Assembly (NCBI RefSeq): GCF_963082655.1 | Contig: NC_081554.1 | Coordinates: 62,632,820 to 62,696,819, forward strand | Direction of reading: 5' to 3' | Length of the DNA: 64,000 nt | Origin: Stomoxys calcitrans | Taxonomy: Eukaryota > Arthropoda > Insecta > Diptera > Muscidae | Part shown: positions 22,065 to 33,547 of the stretch, in pieces | Layout: each line of letters begins with the position of its first letter | How positions within the stretch are numbered: the first letter of the stretch is position 1 | The notes under the pieces: model-generated | What the model was told of the DNA's origin: nothing | Databases searched by the model: none | The model's input: only the letters and a program-made list of their open reading frames with translations | Translations under genes and position numbers: made by a program

Positions 22065-22329
22065 TAGTTGACGACAAAGGTGAAGAACAGGGCTGCCTAC
22101 CAAGGAACAATTATAGCGGGATCGTCGATGGACTGTCATCTGTATACCCCGATGTCCTTGCGGAAATGCCTGCCCTGCCTTCCAGTTTTTGACGATCGGC
22201 ACGATCTGGCCAGGCACAGCACTGTATTTAGTCAAGAAAGAAGATAGTCCTTCTCGACCAAATACACACGCTTGACTACTAAGGATTCCCTCAGATCCTG
22301 AGTCCATACTTGGGAGGCTAAGGGAAGCT

Positions 22330-22955
22330 AAGGGAATTAAATGAGCCTTTTATGGGCCCAAGAACTTAAATCGAGAGATCGGTCTATATGGCAGCTATAT
22401 CCAAATCTGGACCGATCTGTACCATATTGCAGAAAGATGTCGAGGGGCCTAATTTAACACACTGTCCCAAATCTAAATGCGCCTTTTGTAGGCACAAAAC
22501 CTCAAATGGAGAGATCGGTCTATATGGCAGCTATATGCAAATCTTGATCGATCTAGGCCAAATTGAAGAAAGATGTCGAAGGGCCTAACACAACTCTCTG
22601 TCCCAAGTTTCAGCAAAATTGGATAATAAATGTGGCTTTTATGGGCCTAAGACCCTAAATCGGCGGATCGGTCTATATGGGGACTATATCTAGATATAGT
22701 TCGATATAGCCCATCGTCAAACTTAACCTGTTTATGGACAAAAAAAAATCTGTGCAAAGTTTCAGCTCAATATCTCTATTTTGGAAGAGTGAAAAGTGAT
22801 TTCAACAGACAGACGAACGGACATGGCTAGATCGTCTTAGATTTTGACGGTGATCAAGTATATATATTATAGGGTCTGAAATGGATATTTCGATGTGTTG
22901 CAAACGGATTGACAAAATGAATATACCCCCATCCTTCTCAGGTGGGTACAATAAT
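22330..22955 (-). mobile_element. DLM2 element, truncated
   Basis: Four core units carry the phrase GATCGGTCTATATGGCAGCT. The hairpin end is at ~22920-22950 (ATATACCCCCATCCTTCTCA). The GTTCGGCC end is missing. Confidence 0.7.
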
Positions 22956-23764
22956 ATTTTGACTAACTTTTTTATACAAATCACATTTAGGTTCCTTCCT
23001 CGTTCATAGGGCCACACATATATTTCCATAATAAATTCACACAAAGTATGGATATATGATAAAACATAACATGCCCATAACATCCCATGTGCGACTGACT
23101 ATATATAATGTAACGGTTGTGTGTTTGTGTGGTTGTACCATAAAAGTGTTTATAAATTAATAATTTCATAGACTATGCACATCTGTCTGTATGCATGCGC
23201 ATACATCATCTGAAGTAGGTTTATTTGGAATATTTCAATAAGCGAGACATTAAATTCATCATTGATACATTCGTACAATGCTAGTACAGCGTCATACTCG
23301 TCTACGCTTTCATTCATTCATACAATTCAATCCATTCGAGTTTCGAGTACCTCATAAACACCACCATATTGTGTATTGTGACTGCATTTTTTTGCTTTTT
23401 GTGGCCATTAGAATGGAATAAACTTTTAGAATCAGTGCATCAGCTGTTGTTGGTCAACAACGAAATGTAATTTTGTATTGAACAGTTTATTTATTTATTT
23501 TTCAATTTTATTTGTTTGCCAATGATGACGCTGATGCTGAACAATCGATAGTGGTGATGGTGATGATGAAGAAAGCATCGTCATCATCATCAAACTGTAG
23601 AGCAACAATAAATTTGTAACAGTTTGGAAATGAACTTAAAACTTACCACAGATTAAATCATAACAAAATAAAGTGCTTACCTGCAAATAAAAAAAAATTG
23701 ATTAATTTTTAGAAATTGTTCAGGTAAATTTTCTAATAAAAGTAAATTCTGAGGAATTTATTTA
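22956..23764. other. Unique stretch with GAT/CAT microsatellites
   Basis: AT-rich. Contains GGTGATGGTGATGATGAAG and CATCGTCATCATCATC near 23553-23590, again as inverted trinucleotide tracts. No gene is supported. Confidence 0.4.
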
Positions 23765-23776
23765 TCTTATATATAA

Positions 23777-25436
23777 CAAGTAAAAGCGAACTAAGTTCGG
23801 CCGGGCCGAATCTTATATACCCTCCATCATGGATAGCATTTGTCGAGTTCTTGCCACTGTATCTCTTTTTAGGCAAACAAAGGATAAAAGAAAAGAATTG
23901 CTATGTTATTGGAACAATATCAAGTAATGATTCATTTCGAACTATAATTGAACTAAATATTGGAGACCATAGTAGAAGTCATTGTGTAAAATTTCAGCCA
24001 AATCTAATAAGAATTACGCACTTTAGGGGCTGAAGAAGTAAAATAGGGAGATCGGTTTATAGGGGAGCTGTATTAGGCTATAAACCTATTCATGACATAT
24101 TCGACACGCATGTTAAAGGTCATAAGAGAAGCCGTTGTACAAAATTTTAGCCAAATTGGAAAATAACTGCGCCCTCTAGCGGCTCAAGAAGTCAAGACCC
24201 AAGATCAGTTTATATGTTAGCTATATCAGGTTATATACCGATTTGAACTATTCTTAACACAGTTGTTGGAAGTCATAACAAAACACCTCATGCAAAATTT
24301 CAGCCAAATCGGACAATTATTGCGTCCTCAAATGGCTCAAGAAGTCAAGACCCCAGATCGGTTTATATGGCAGCTATATCAGGTTACGGACCGATTTGAA
24401 CTTTTCTTAACACAGATGTTGGAAGTCATAATAAAACACCTCATGCAAAATGTCAGCCAAATCGGATAAGAATTGTCCCTCTAGCAGCTCAAGAAGTCAA
24501 GATCCCAGATCGGTTTATATGGCAGCTATATCAGGTTATAGACCGATTTGAACTATTCTTAACATAGTTGTTGGAAGTCATAACAGAACGACTCATGTAA
24601 AATTTCAGCCAAATTGGAAAATAACTGCGCCCTCTAGCGGCTCAAGAAGTCAAGACCCAAGATCAGTTTATATGGCAGCTATATCAGGTTATAGACCGAT
24701 TTGAACTATTCTTAACACAGTTGTTGAAAGTCATAACAAAACACATAATGCAATATTTCAGCCAAATCGGGTAATACTTGCGCCCTTTAGAGGCTCAAGA
24801 AGTCAAGACCCCAGATAGGTTTATATGGCAGCTATATCAGGTTATGGACCGATTTCATATGAACCATGGAATCGGTCCATAATGCACCATATGACCATAT
24901 GTCATATGGACCATATGACAATGGACCGATGGACCATATTCAGCACAATTGTTGGAAGTCATAATGAAGCAGCTCATGCAAAATTTCAGCCAAATCGGGT
25001 AAGAATTGTGCCCTCTAGCGGCTCAACAAGTCAAGATCCCAGATCGGTTGATATGACAGCTATATCAGGTTATGAACCAATTTCAACCATACTCAGCACA
25101 GTTGTTGGAAATCATAATAAAACACCTCATGCCAAATTTCAACCTAATTGGATAGGAATTGCGCCCTCTAGTGGCTCAAGAATTCAAGACCCCAGATAGG
25201 TTTATATGGCAGCTATATCAAAACGTGGACCGATATAGCCCATTTACAATCCCAACCGACATACACTAATAAGAAGTATTTTTGCAAAATTTCAAGCGGA
25301 CCGACATGGCTAGTTCGATTTAATATGTCAAGACGATCATGAATATATATACTTTATGGGGTCTTAGACGAATATTTCGAGGAGTTACAAACAGAATGAC
25401 GAAATTAGTATACCCCCATCCTACAGTGGAGGGTAT
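23777..25436 (-). mobile_element. DLM1 element inside composite copy 1
   Basis: CAAGTAAAAGCGAACTAAG and the palindrome GTTCGGCCGGGCCGAA lie at the left. About nine ~155-bp core units follow. The complement of the hairpin (TACCCCCATCCTACAGTGGA) lies at the right. Both ends are present. Near 24850-24930 a unit is disrupted by short reiterations of CCATATGACC-like sequence. Confidence 0.8.
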
Positions 25437-26387
25437 AAAAATCAATTTGTGTTTGTTTGTAGGTTTGTTTCTTATAGACTCAGAAACGGCTGAATCGATT
25501 TTCTTGTAATTTTCACGGATGGTGCATTATGATCCCGTGGTGAAAAAAGGGTACTACATTGTTTGATATCTGAAGGGGGAGCGAACCCTCCCCTTTACCC
25601 TAATTTTCAGAAACGCCAGATCTCGGAGATGGGTGTTGTGATTTAAGCGAAATTTTGTGTGCTCTCTTTTGGTAACCTTCAAACAAAATTTTGGTATTCA
25701 AATTTAGGATGGGGTACCTAGGGGTGGTGCACCCCACCCACAAAACCTACCAAATGTATATATACACAAATCACGTCAATATGGGACTCAAATGAAAGGT
25801 ATTTAAGACTAAAAAACGTATCTGATATCCATTTGCCGGATCAAGTATTTGGCGGACCACCCAACCCCCAAAACACCCCTAAATCGGGCATATTTACCGA
25901 CCATGGCAATATGGGACTCAAATGAAAGGTATTTGCGAGTAAAATACGAATCTCATATCCAAATTTGGAAAAAGTTTTTGGGGGTCCGTGCCCTTCCCCA
26001 AAACACCCCCCAAACAGGACTTTTTTACTAATCATGGCAATATGGAGCTTCAATAAAAGGTATTTGAGTGTAGAACACGAATCTGATATCCAGATGTGGA
26101 AGCAAGTGTTTGGGGGGCCGTCCATCCCCGAGAACATACACCAAAGAAGACAAATTTACGACCATAGCAATAGGGGACTCAAATGAAAGGTCTTTGGAAG
26201 TAAAGCACGAATCTTATATCAATATTCGAGAAAAGTGTCTATGGGGCCACCCCACCCCCATAAAACCACCCAAATGGGGCTCAAATAAGAAGTACAAATA
26301 AGAAAGAAGTTCAAATAAGAAGAAGAACACGAATCTATTTAGACATTATGGAGTTACAGCGACTACTTGGTTACTTGGACCCAATTT

Positions 26388-26624
26388 TTGGGTTGCCGAA
26401 AAAGTAATTGCGGATTTTTCATATAGTCGGCGTTGACAAATTTTTTCACAGCTTGTGACTCTGTAATTGCATTCTTTCTTCAGTCAGTTATCAGCTGTCA
26501 CTTTAAGCTTGCTTTAGAAAAAAAGTGTAAAAAAAGTATATTTGATTAAAGTTCATTCTGAGTTTTATTAAAAATGCATTTACTTTCTTTTAAAAAATCC
26601 GCAATTACTTTTTTGGCAACCGAA
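26388..26624 (-). mobile_element. Mariner-type MITE, copy 3
   Basis: A 237-bp copy in the opposite orientation within the Hel core. TA follows the right end (26625-26626); the left flank no longer reads TA. Both terminal CCC motifs have mutated. Confidence 0.88.
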
Positions 26625-27110
26625 TAATATATATTTTCAAAGCCAAGTCACTGAGCGGCCGCCCCATCCCCCAAAACACCCCTCCAAACCGGTCATGTTT
26701 GCCGACTACGGCAAAATGAAGCTCAAATGAAGAGTATTTGGGAGTAGACCATGAAGCTGACATCAACATTCGGGACCAACTGTCTAGAGGACGTCCCACT
26801 ACCATAACAACCCCCAAGTAGGACTTATTTGCTCACCAAAGCAATTTGGGTCCTAATAACAGTGTAGCTCGATATTCATAGTTTTTAGGGCCCATACCCA
26901 AAACCGGACATATTTGCTGTCTTTTTCAATAAGGGGTTTAAGTGAATGGTATTTAAGATTAGAAAACGAATTTGATATCCAATTTTGTGGCCATTGGCAA
27001 TATGGAGTTCAAATATATGAGAATAGAGCAGGTTGCTGATATATTTTCAGGGCTTAGAGTTTGGGGGACCACTCCACTCCCCAAAACTCCCCTAAATTGA
27101 GCATATTCAC

Positions 27111-27989
27111 TCCTAAATTCGGGACTTCTCTAACATTGCGACTACTTTTCATTATTTGTTTTAACTCATTATGACATTATGTGTGTTATGAGTTTCTTTC
27201 TGCCAGCTGCAATCAAATTGCCTCATTGGAATTTATATGATTTCATGCCGAATCATTGTGCAATCAATTCAAATGCCTGCCAGTGATGTATGACAGTATT
27301 TTCCGCATTCGTTTCATTTTTAAGTAAAATGTGATTTTAACGATTGATTTAACCTGTCACCATGGCTAATTAACAAATTAATAATGTCATTAATCAAACA
27401 TAACAAATATGAACGCAGCAAAACAACAACATTAGCATCTGTCATACTCATAGCATGCAAAAAATTAAAAAATTCTCCTATGATTGCCTGTTGCATTTGC
27501 CTCACCACACACTCGTACCATTTTCGTAGTAGGAAAATTGTTTACACAGCTTTAAAGTCTGCATAATGCCATAGAAGTTGCTCTTGAGGGTGGCAGATAG
27601 TAGGGATTTGCTTGTTCAACACCTTGCTGGAGATATTTCAAATGTATTGTAGGGGAAGTCTGGAATCATGCCAATGGAGCTGGGAGTGATACAGCTCCAA
27701 GCAATATTTATAAACTTTCAACTACAATTGTCAATTAATTAAATGCGTTGGAATGACACTCGACATACGTGAGCAGTATGTTATTTCTTCCATGTTCCAT
27801 GCATTCTTTCATTATGAACCCTGCTGGTCTTTATTGCACTGGCATGTAGTAGGTTAAGCGTATTTTACTCTCAGTCACATCGGAAATGAATGAAAGCGGA
27901 AAATAATTTTAAGCACATGGTGTGGTGTGAGAGGTGGGGTGAATAGGTTAGGGAATTTTTAATGGCATTTTCTCTAAAGAGTCTTTTAA
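27111..27989. other. Unique AT-rich stretch
   Basis: No supported gene, RNA or repeat. Confidence 0.4.
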
Positions 27990-28110
27990 GGACAAAATTT
28001 GTAGGTGCTCAGTTCGGTTGGGCCTTACTTTGGATACCCACCACCTCAGTTATATACGTAAACCAACTTTCGTCACAATCCGGTGAAAACTGCATAATTT
28101 ATGCCACCAT
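27990..28110 (-). repeat. DLM terminus fragment
   Basis: CTCAGTTCGGTTGGGCC, GGATACCCACCACCTCAG and then AACCAACTTTCGTCACAATCC correspond to the complement of the GTTCGGCC end of DLM2 (compare 41140-41235). Confidence 0.6.
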
Positions 28111-28157
28111 AGAACTTCAAATCCAAGGAACTTCAAATCGATTTGAACTTCAAATAT

Positions 28158-28548
28158 AACTGAACTTCAAATCCAACATTTTGCAAAGGGCAAGAAAGGC
28201 AACCCTTGCCCTATACACCTGCAACCGCGTGTGATGCATTGGGTATATACTGCAGTTGTCAGACCTATAATGCTATATGGTGTTGGGGTTTGGTGGATGG
28301 CGCTTCAAAAATCCACCTATTGCTCCAATTGAACTTCAAATCCAACATTGATCAGTAGGTGGACTTTTGAAGCGTCGTCCACCAGACCACAACGCCATAT
28401 AGCATTATAGGTCTGACAACTGCAGCATATTATCAATGCATGACATGCGGTCTAAACCCACAACTTTTGCCAATGGCTCTCTTGCAGGTGTATAGGGCAA
28501 GAGTTGCTTTTCTTGCCCTTTCCAAAATGTTGGATTTGAAGTTCAGTT
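28158..28548. repeat. Inverted repeat of a non-LTR reverse transcriptase fragment
   Basis: The arms 28158-28319 and 28357-28548 are inverted copies. Both contain ACTTCAAATCCAACATTTTG, CCCTATACACCTGCAA and CTATAATGCTATATGG. Each encodes the end-of-RT motif PIMLYGVxVWWxxLQKST (or its relic). The right arm holds ~30 extra bases. Between them is another GAACTTCAAATCCAACATTG. Confidence 0.8.
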
Positions 28549-28555
28549 TCCTATT

Positions 28556-30160
28556 TTTGGGCTTTCTATAAATGGAACATTCTCTCCTTCCAAGGACACA
28601 GGTTCCACTGTAGGCAACTTGTATGTCCTGCTAAACAGAACTACTTCTGTCTTGCGCGGATATACATCTAGAACACTTTCGGTAGCCCACCTCGCTGTTG
28701 CACGTAGAGCTATCTTAGAGTGCTGGTAAACTTTCCCCTAACCGTAATTGCCACATCATCAGCATACGCGACCACTTTTACACCTTTTTCTTCCAGTGGC
28801 AATAATATATTGCTAATGGCTATATTCGAAAGTAGAGCAGACAGTACACCTCCTTGAGGAGTTCCTCTGCTGGCCCATCTTTTTAGAGACACAGATCCCA
28901 AGCCTATTGTAATGCATATTTTAGTAAGTAAGTTATTAATAAACTTTCCTACGGTAGAGTTGATGCGTAGAAACTCCAACTCCTTCATGATTGACGTCGG
29001 TTTTTCATTATTGAAAGCACCTTTAATGTCGAGAAATTCTACCATTGTATATTCCTTGACAGCGAGAAAACCCTCTATGTAGCCGACTAGGTCGTGAAGG
29101 GCTGTTTCAGTGGATTTACCTTTACTATATGCATGCTGCTGCCGCGACAGGCGATCTCTATCGTTGCCCTAAGATATGTTTCTATTAACCTCTCAAGAGT
29201 CTTCAGCATAAAGGAAGACAGACTAAATGAAAATCTTTCGTCTTTGTGTGGTAAGGATTTCCCGCTTTCGTAGTGAAAATTACCTTCGTGTCCCTCCATC
29301 CCAAAAGTATGTATGACATGCTGATACAAGCAGAGTGTAGCCAGGGAACCAGTGTATCAGACACAGCTTGTAATTCAATAGGTGATACGTCATCAGGGTT
29401 TGGCGACTTAAAGGAGTCGAAACTTCTTATCGGCCAAAGGATTTTCGGCTCAGACACAATTTTCCCTCCGAGGAATACATACCAGTGACAACCTCTTTTG
29501 GCCGTTGTCCGTTGGAGAATTTCCCGGGAAATGTGTATCATCGAGTAGTTCTAATGTTTCCTCACTAGACATTGTCCATACATTCTCTGACTTCTGAATA
29601 TACCCCATTGTAATAGGTCTCGAGGTTAGGATCTTCCTTAGCCTAGAGGTCTCAGATGTATTTTCCAGGCAGCTGAAAATTTTTATCCAGTATTTGTTCT
29701 GAGCCTTTCTCAGCTCGCCCTTATATTTTCTTAGCTCAGCCTTATAGATGTCCCAATCGTGTGCTGCTCTTGTGGTTTTGGCTCTGCTGAAGAGTTTTCT
29801 GCAGTCCTTCCTTAGACCAACCAGCTCTGGAGTCCACTAAGGCGGCCGCCGTTTGCCCCTTGGCTTGGCAGTAGGTCATGCTGACACAAGCGAGTCATTC
29901 AGGGCCTTCGTGATCCGTTTGACCTCCGTATTTTCCACTTTCTTTTCTAGTCTAGAAGGGATAGTCGTGCAGAATTTTTTGCAGAAATTTATCCCAACCC
30001 GCCTTTCTTCTGTTTAGCTGAGGGACCACTACTGCAGTATTTTCTCCGAGGCTGATACTTATAAGACGGTAATCAGAGACGCTGTGGTCATCCAACACTT
30101 CCCAGTCGCATATTCTTCCACTTATATCTTCCGATACAAAGGTAATGTCTATCACCTTCT
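28556..30160 (-). pseudogene. Non-LTR ORF2 relic: endonuclease end and reverse transcriptase
   Basis: In minus-strand order: the endonuclease C-terminus IDITFVSEDISGR... with DDHSVSDYRLISI at ~30150-30060 (usual SDH is SDY here). Next is the linker, then FKSPNPDDVSP (29440), LGWRDTKVIFTTKAG (29310), FLDIKGAFNN (29040), GTPQGGVLSALL (28870) and VVAYADDVAI (28770). The YADD catalytic motif is intact. Several stops and frameshifts break the reading. A sizeable piece of the endonuclease between the FCGIRIPGFK and ITFVSED regions is deleted. After the YADD box it continues to a YPRKTEVVLFSRTYKLP region near 28640. Confidence 0.8.
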
Positions 30161-31960
30161 GCCTGTCCGTGGTAATAAAGTTCGGTTTAGACCCCCACTC
30201 CTCCGAGTTGTTTAAATCCCGGAATTCTTATTCCACAAAATATTCCTTTAAACACCCATGGTACCTGGATAAGAACCACGCCAAATCCCCTTGCCATCTG
30301 GAGGACCTTTAGTAGTGGAGATTTATTTGTAGAAATTGGACCATAGTCAGGTTTCAGGACTTCCACCACTGTTTTGTTAGTCTCGTCCTCTGAGTCCGCC
30401 AAGAGTTCGTCCTTCCTAAATTCGTTAGGTTTTTTCATGCTGGGCTTTCGTTCGCATTCAGGGGCAGGTGAGGAAGCTGTGGAAACACTCTTCCTCAGGA
30501 CACTGGACACTTGCGGTGTGGACTGTTCTTCCTTAGATGCTTCACCAGTACTGCTGTCGAAGTATTTTCTGATTCTCGGGCTTTCCCGCCGGCACACACC
30601 TTGAGCCCAGTCCAATCGGATAACCGACCCATACAAGGCTTGTGGGGTCCACCATTCCCCCGAGTTGTTTAAATCCCGAAATTCTTAGTCCACAAACCAT
30701 TCCTCCAAACACCCATGGTACCTGGATAAGAACCACGCCAAATCCCCTTGCCATCTGGCGGACCTTTAGTGGTGGAGATTCCACCACCACTGTTGTGTTA
30801 GCCTCGTCCTCTGAGTCCGCCAAGAGTTCTTCCTCCCAAGATTCGTTAGGTCTTGTCATGATGGCCGCTCGTTCGCATTCAGGGGCAGGTGAGGAAGCTG
30901 TGGAAACACTCTTCCTCAGGACACTGGACACTTGCAGTGAGAACGATTCCTCCTTAGATGCTTCACCAGCTACTGCTGTCGAAGTATTTTGTGATTCTCG
31001 TGCTTTCCCGCCGGCGCTAACCTTGAGCCCAGTACAATCGGATAACCGACCCATACAAGGCTTGTGGGGTCCACCATTCCCCCGAGTTGTTTAATTCCCG
31101 AAATTCTTAGTCCACAAACCATTCCTCCAAACACCCATAGTTCCTGGATAAGAACCACCCCAAATCCCCTTGCCATCTGGAGGACCTTTAGTGGTGGAGA
31201 TTTATTTGTAGAAATTGGACCATAGTCAGGATTCAGAACTTCCACCACTGTTTTGTTAGCCTCGTCCTCTGAATCCGCCAAGAGTTCGTCCTCCCAAGAT
31301 TCGTTAGGTCTTGTCTTGCTGGGCTTTCGTTCGCATTCAGAGGCAGGTGAGGAAGCTGTGGAAACACTCTTCCTCAAGACACTGGACACTTGCGGTGTGG
31401 ACTGTTCTTCCTTAGATGCTTCACCAGTACTGCTGTCGAAGTATTTTCTGATTCCCGTGCTTTCCCGCGGGCGCACACCTTGAGCCCAGTCCAATCGGAT
31501 AACCGATCCATACAAGGCTTGTGGGGTCCCGTTACGATGCCTTCACCTCCTGTCTCGGTTTCGGACAGGGGGATTTTCAGTCTCCTGCAGTCCGCCAGGC
31601 TTTAGCGATGTGGTTGATAGATTCGTTAGGTCTTGTCATGCTGGGCTTTCGTTCGCATTCAGGGGCAGGTGAGGAAGCTGTGGAACCACTCTTCCTCAGG
31701 ACACTGGACACTTGCAGTGAGAACTATTCCTTTTTAGATGCTTCACCAGATACTGCTGTCGAAGTATTTTCTGATTTCCGTGCTTTCCCGCCGGCGCACA
31801 CCTTGAGCCCAGTCCAATCGACTAACCCACCCATACAAGGCTTGTGGGGTCCCGTTTCGATGCCTTCCCCTCCTGTCTCGATTATGGCAGGAGGATTTTC
31901 AGTCTCCTGCAGTCCGCCAGACTTTAGCGATGTGGTCAATAGTTCCTCAGGCAAGTGTTC
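30161..31960 (-). pseudogene. Tandemly reiterated ORF1-endonuclease junction, about four units
   Basis: Units of about 420-460 bp begin near 30199, 30660 and 31081, with a partial fourth at ~31530-31855. On the minus strand each encodes an ORF1 stretch (CMGRLSDWTGLKV..., GEASKEEQSTPQVSSVLRKS, ELLADSEDEANKTVVE). The endonuclease start (MARGFGVVLIQVPWVF) follows. The fourth unit has only the ORF1 part, with CCTGTCTCGGTTTCGGAC-type flank. Unit joints are frame-shifted, so no joined protein is possible. Units differ by a few percent. Confidence 0.8.
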
Positions 31961-32794
31961 AGCAACAACTGCCGAGTCGTCTCCTGATTCCCCAACCCCA
32001 CCGCCTCTATAGACCTTCAGTCGCTACTTGTTGAATCCATTGGACACAACTCCTTCAGATTTGTTGATATCTGCGAGACAGCCGGAGTTTAGTACGAGTA
32101 CTGCATGTCTCCGGTTACCATCAGCCTCATCCAATCTTCCAATCTTCCAGTCGGTGGTTGAAAGATTGGGATTACATATCCTTTGTCTTCCTAGTATCGG
32201 TTAAGGATCTGGGGGAATCGTTGGTATCCAAGCATGCGCCATTGGTCGAGAAGGAATGTCTTCTCTCCTGACTAAATCGGGGGATGCATCTGGCCAGATC
32301 TCACGAATCTTTTTTGGCGCACAACGGTACATTTCAATTGAGCGTTGACCCCCAAAAGAAATTGGTCTGTATCAGCCGCGATACCAGCCTGCATTGTCAC
32401 TGGAGGAGACCCACGAAAATCCGCAAAGACATCGGAGTATAGTGATGACAGTCCATTGACTATCCGACTCCAATTATTCTTAGGTATGCAGCCCTTTTTT
32501 TCTCCCTTGTCGACAACTACCATCACCCAACTGTCCCTAGCGACATTAGCAAAGTTTCTTGGACCCATGTTACTATTGTTTGCCCTAGTTTTTTTTTAGG
32601 CATGGGATGCCCTCCAGGTGACCGCAGCCTTTAAGTTGACTGCGATGCAGTTTCCGAATCTAGACGTGTATTCTTTGGGGTAGCCTGTTCAGCAAATTCC
32701 CGAGACCAATTTAGGGAGTATCTCTCCCTATAAGAGAGAGCCTTAGGATAATACGCACCAAGTCTTTCAATAAACATGAGAGCGATGCGTCTTC
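31961..32794 (-). pseudogene. Non-LTR ORF1 N-terminal region and 5' UTR relic
   Basis: The frame 32568-32272 on the minus strand starts MGPRNFANVARDSW and continues KGEKKGCIPKNNWSRIVNGL. It aligns with the relic at 20.7-22.3 kb. Upstream, 32600-32794 resembles that copy's 5' region. Function of this ORF1 is unknown; in related elements it is the nucleic-acid-binding Gag-like protein. The 5' boundary abuts the fold-back transposon. Confidence 0.65.
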
Positions 32795-32796
32795 TA

Positions 32797-33393
32797 AAGG
32801 GTGATTTTTTTGAGGTTAGGATTTTCATGCATTAGTATTTGACAGATCACGTGGGATTTCAGACATGGTGTCAAAGAGAAAGATGCTCAGTATGCTTTGA
32901 CATTTCATCATGAATAGACTTACTAACGAGCAACGCTTGCAAATCATTGAATTTTATTACCAAAATCAGTGTTCGGTTCGAAATGTGTTCATTCACCGTA
33001 ACGTTGCGTCCAACAGCATCTTTGAAAAAATACGGTCCAATGATTCCACCAGCGTACAAACCACACCAAACAGTGCATTTTTCGGGATGCATGGGCAGTT
33101 CTTGAACGGCTTCTGGTTGCTCTTCACTCCAAATGCGGCAATTTTGCTTATTTACGTAGCCATTCAACCAGAAATGAGCCTCATCGCTGAACAAAATTTG
33201 AACACATTTCGAACCAAACACTGATTTTGGTAATAAAATTCAATGATTTGCAAGCGTTGCTCGTTAGTAAGTCTATTCATGATGAAATGTCAAAGCATAC
33301 TGAGCATCTTTCTCTTTGACACCATGTCTGAAATCCCACGTGATCTGTCAAATACTAATGCATGAAAATCCTAACCTCAAAAAAATCACCCTT
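32797..33393. mobile_element. Fold-back derivative of the DD41D mariner
   Basis: 597 bp flanked by TA (32795-32796, 33394-33395). Both 193-bp arms (32797-32989, 33201-33393) are copies of the autonomous element's left end (20768-20960), including the first 27 codons. The centre (32990-33200, 211 bp) is the reverse complement of 21331-21541, which covers FSDEAHF. Arms differ from each other at one position, and the centre differs from the intact gene at about one. It has no complete transposase. Confidence 0.95.
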
Positions 33394-33547
33394 TATATAT
33401 ATATATATGTATAGAATAAAATAATGCCCTTCAACTAACTCTAGTTTGTGTAAATTTTTACCATAATCCATGGTGCTGTCTTCCAAAGATTCGACACGGC
33501 CAAACTAAGCACTCTTTTACTTCTGTTTTTCTGAACAATTTTTATTT
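33394..33547. repeat. (TA)n tract and short flank
   Basis: A TATATATATATATATGTA tract follows the fold-back element directly; the rest is unassigned. GCCAAACTAAGCACTCTTTT at ~33500 looks like a degraded DLM terminus. Confidence 0.5.

Larger units (their letters stand above)
20640..22310 (+). pseudogene. Non-LTR ORF1 relic split by a mariner element
   Basis: The ATG at 20714 (ATGGGTCACAAAGAACC) aligns with the ORF1 start of the minus-strand element near 32570 (MGPRNFANVARDSW). After the transposon the reading resumes as KGEEQGCLPRNNYSGIVDGL (22077 on), matching KGEKKGCIPKNNWSRIVNGL. Further similarity (CGATCTGGCCAG, CCTTCTCGACCAAA, CCTCAGATCC) runs to ~22310. ORF1 proteins of these elements usually bind RNA, but this copy lacks an open frame. 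Upstream bases 20640-20713 resemble the corresponding 5' region. Confidence 0.75.
23765..27110 (+). mobile_element. Composite Helitron-like element carrying a DLM1, copy 1
   Basis: It begins TCTTATATATAA after an A. A DLM1 (23777-25436) interrupts it, and it resumes AAATCAATTTGTGTTTG. Next come GACTCAGAAACGGCTGAA and GGACTCAAATGAAAGGTATT core units of ~130 bp. A MITE lies at 26388-26624. The CTAG end was not found; units fade out near 27110, so the right boundary is approximate. Confidence 0.65.

Noticed and set aside
26605..26817. Short open frames in Helitron-like cores (several of 60-160 residues, e.g. 56545-57027 minus)
   Set aside because: They follow the repeat period, differ among copies and match no family.
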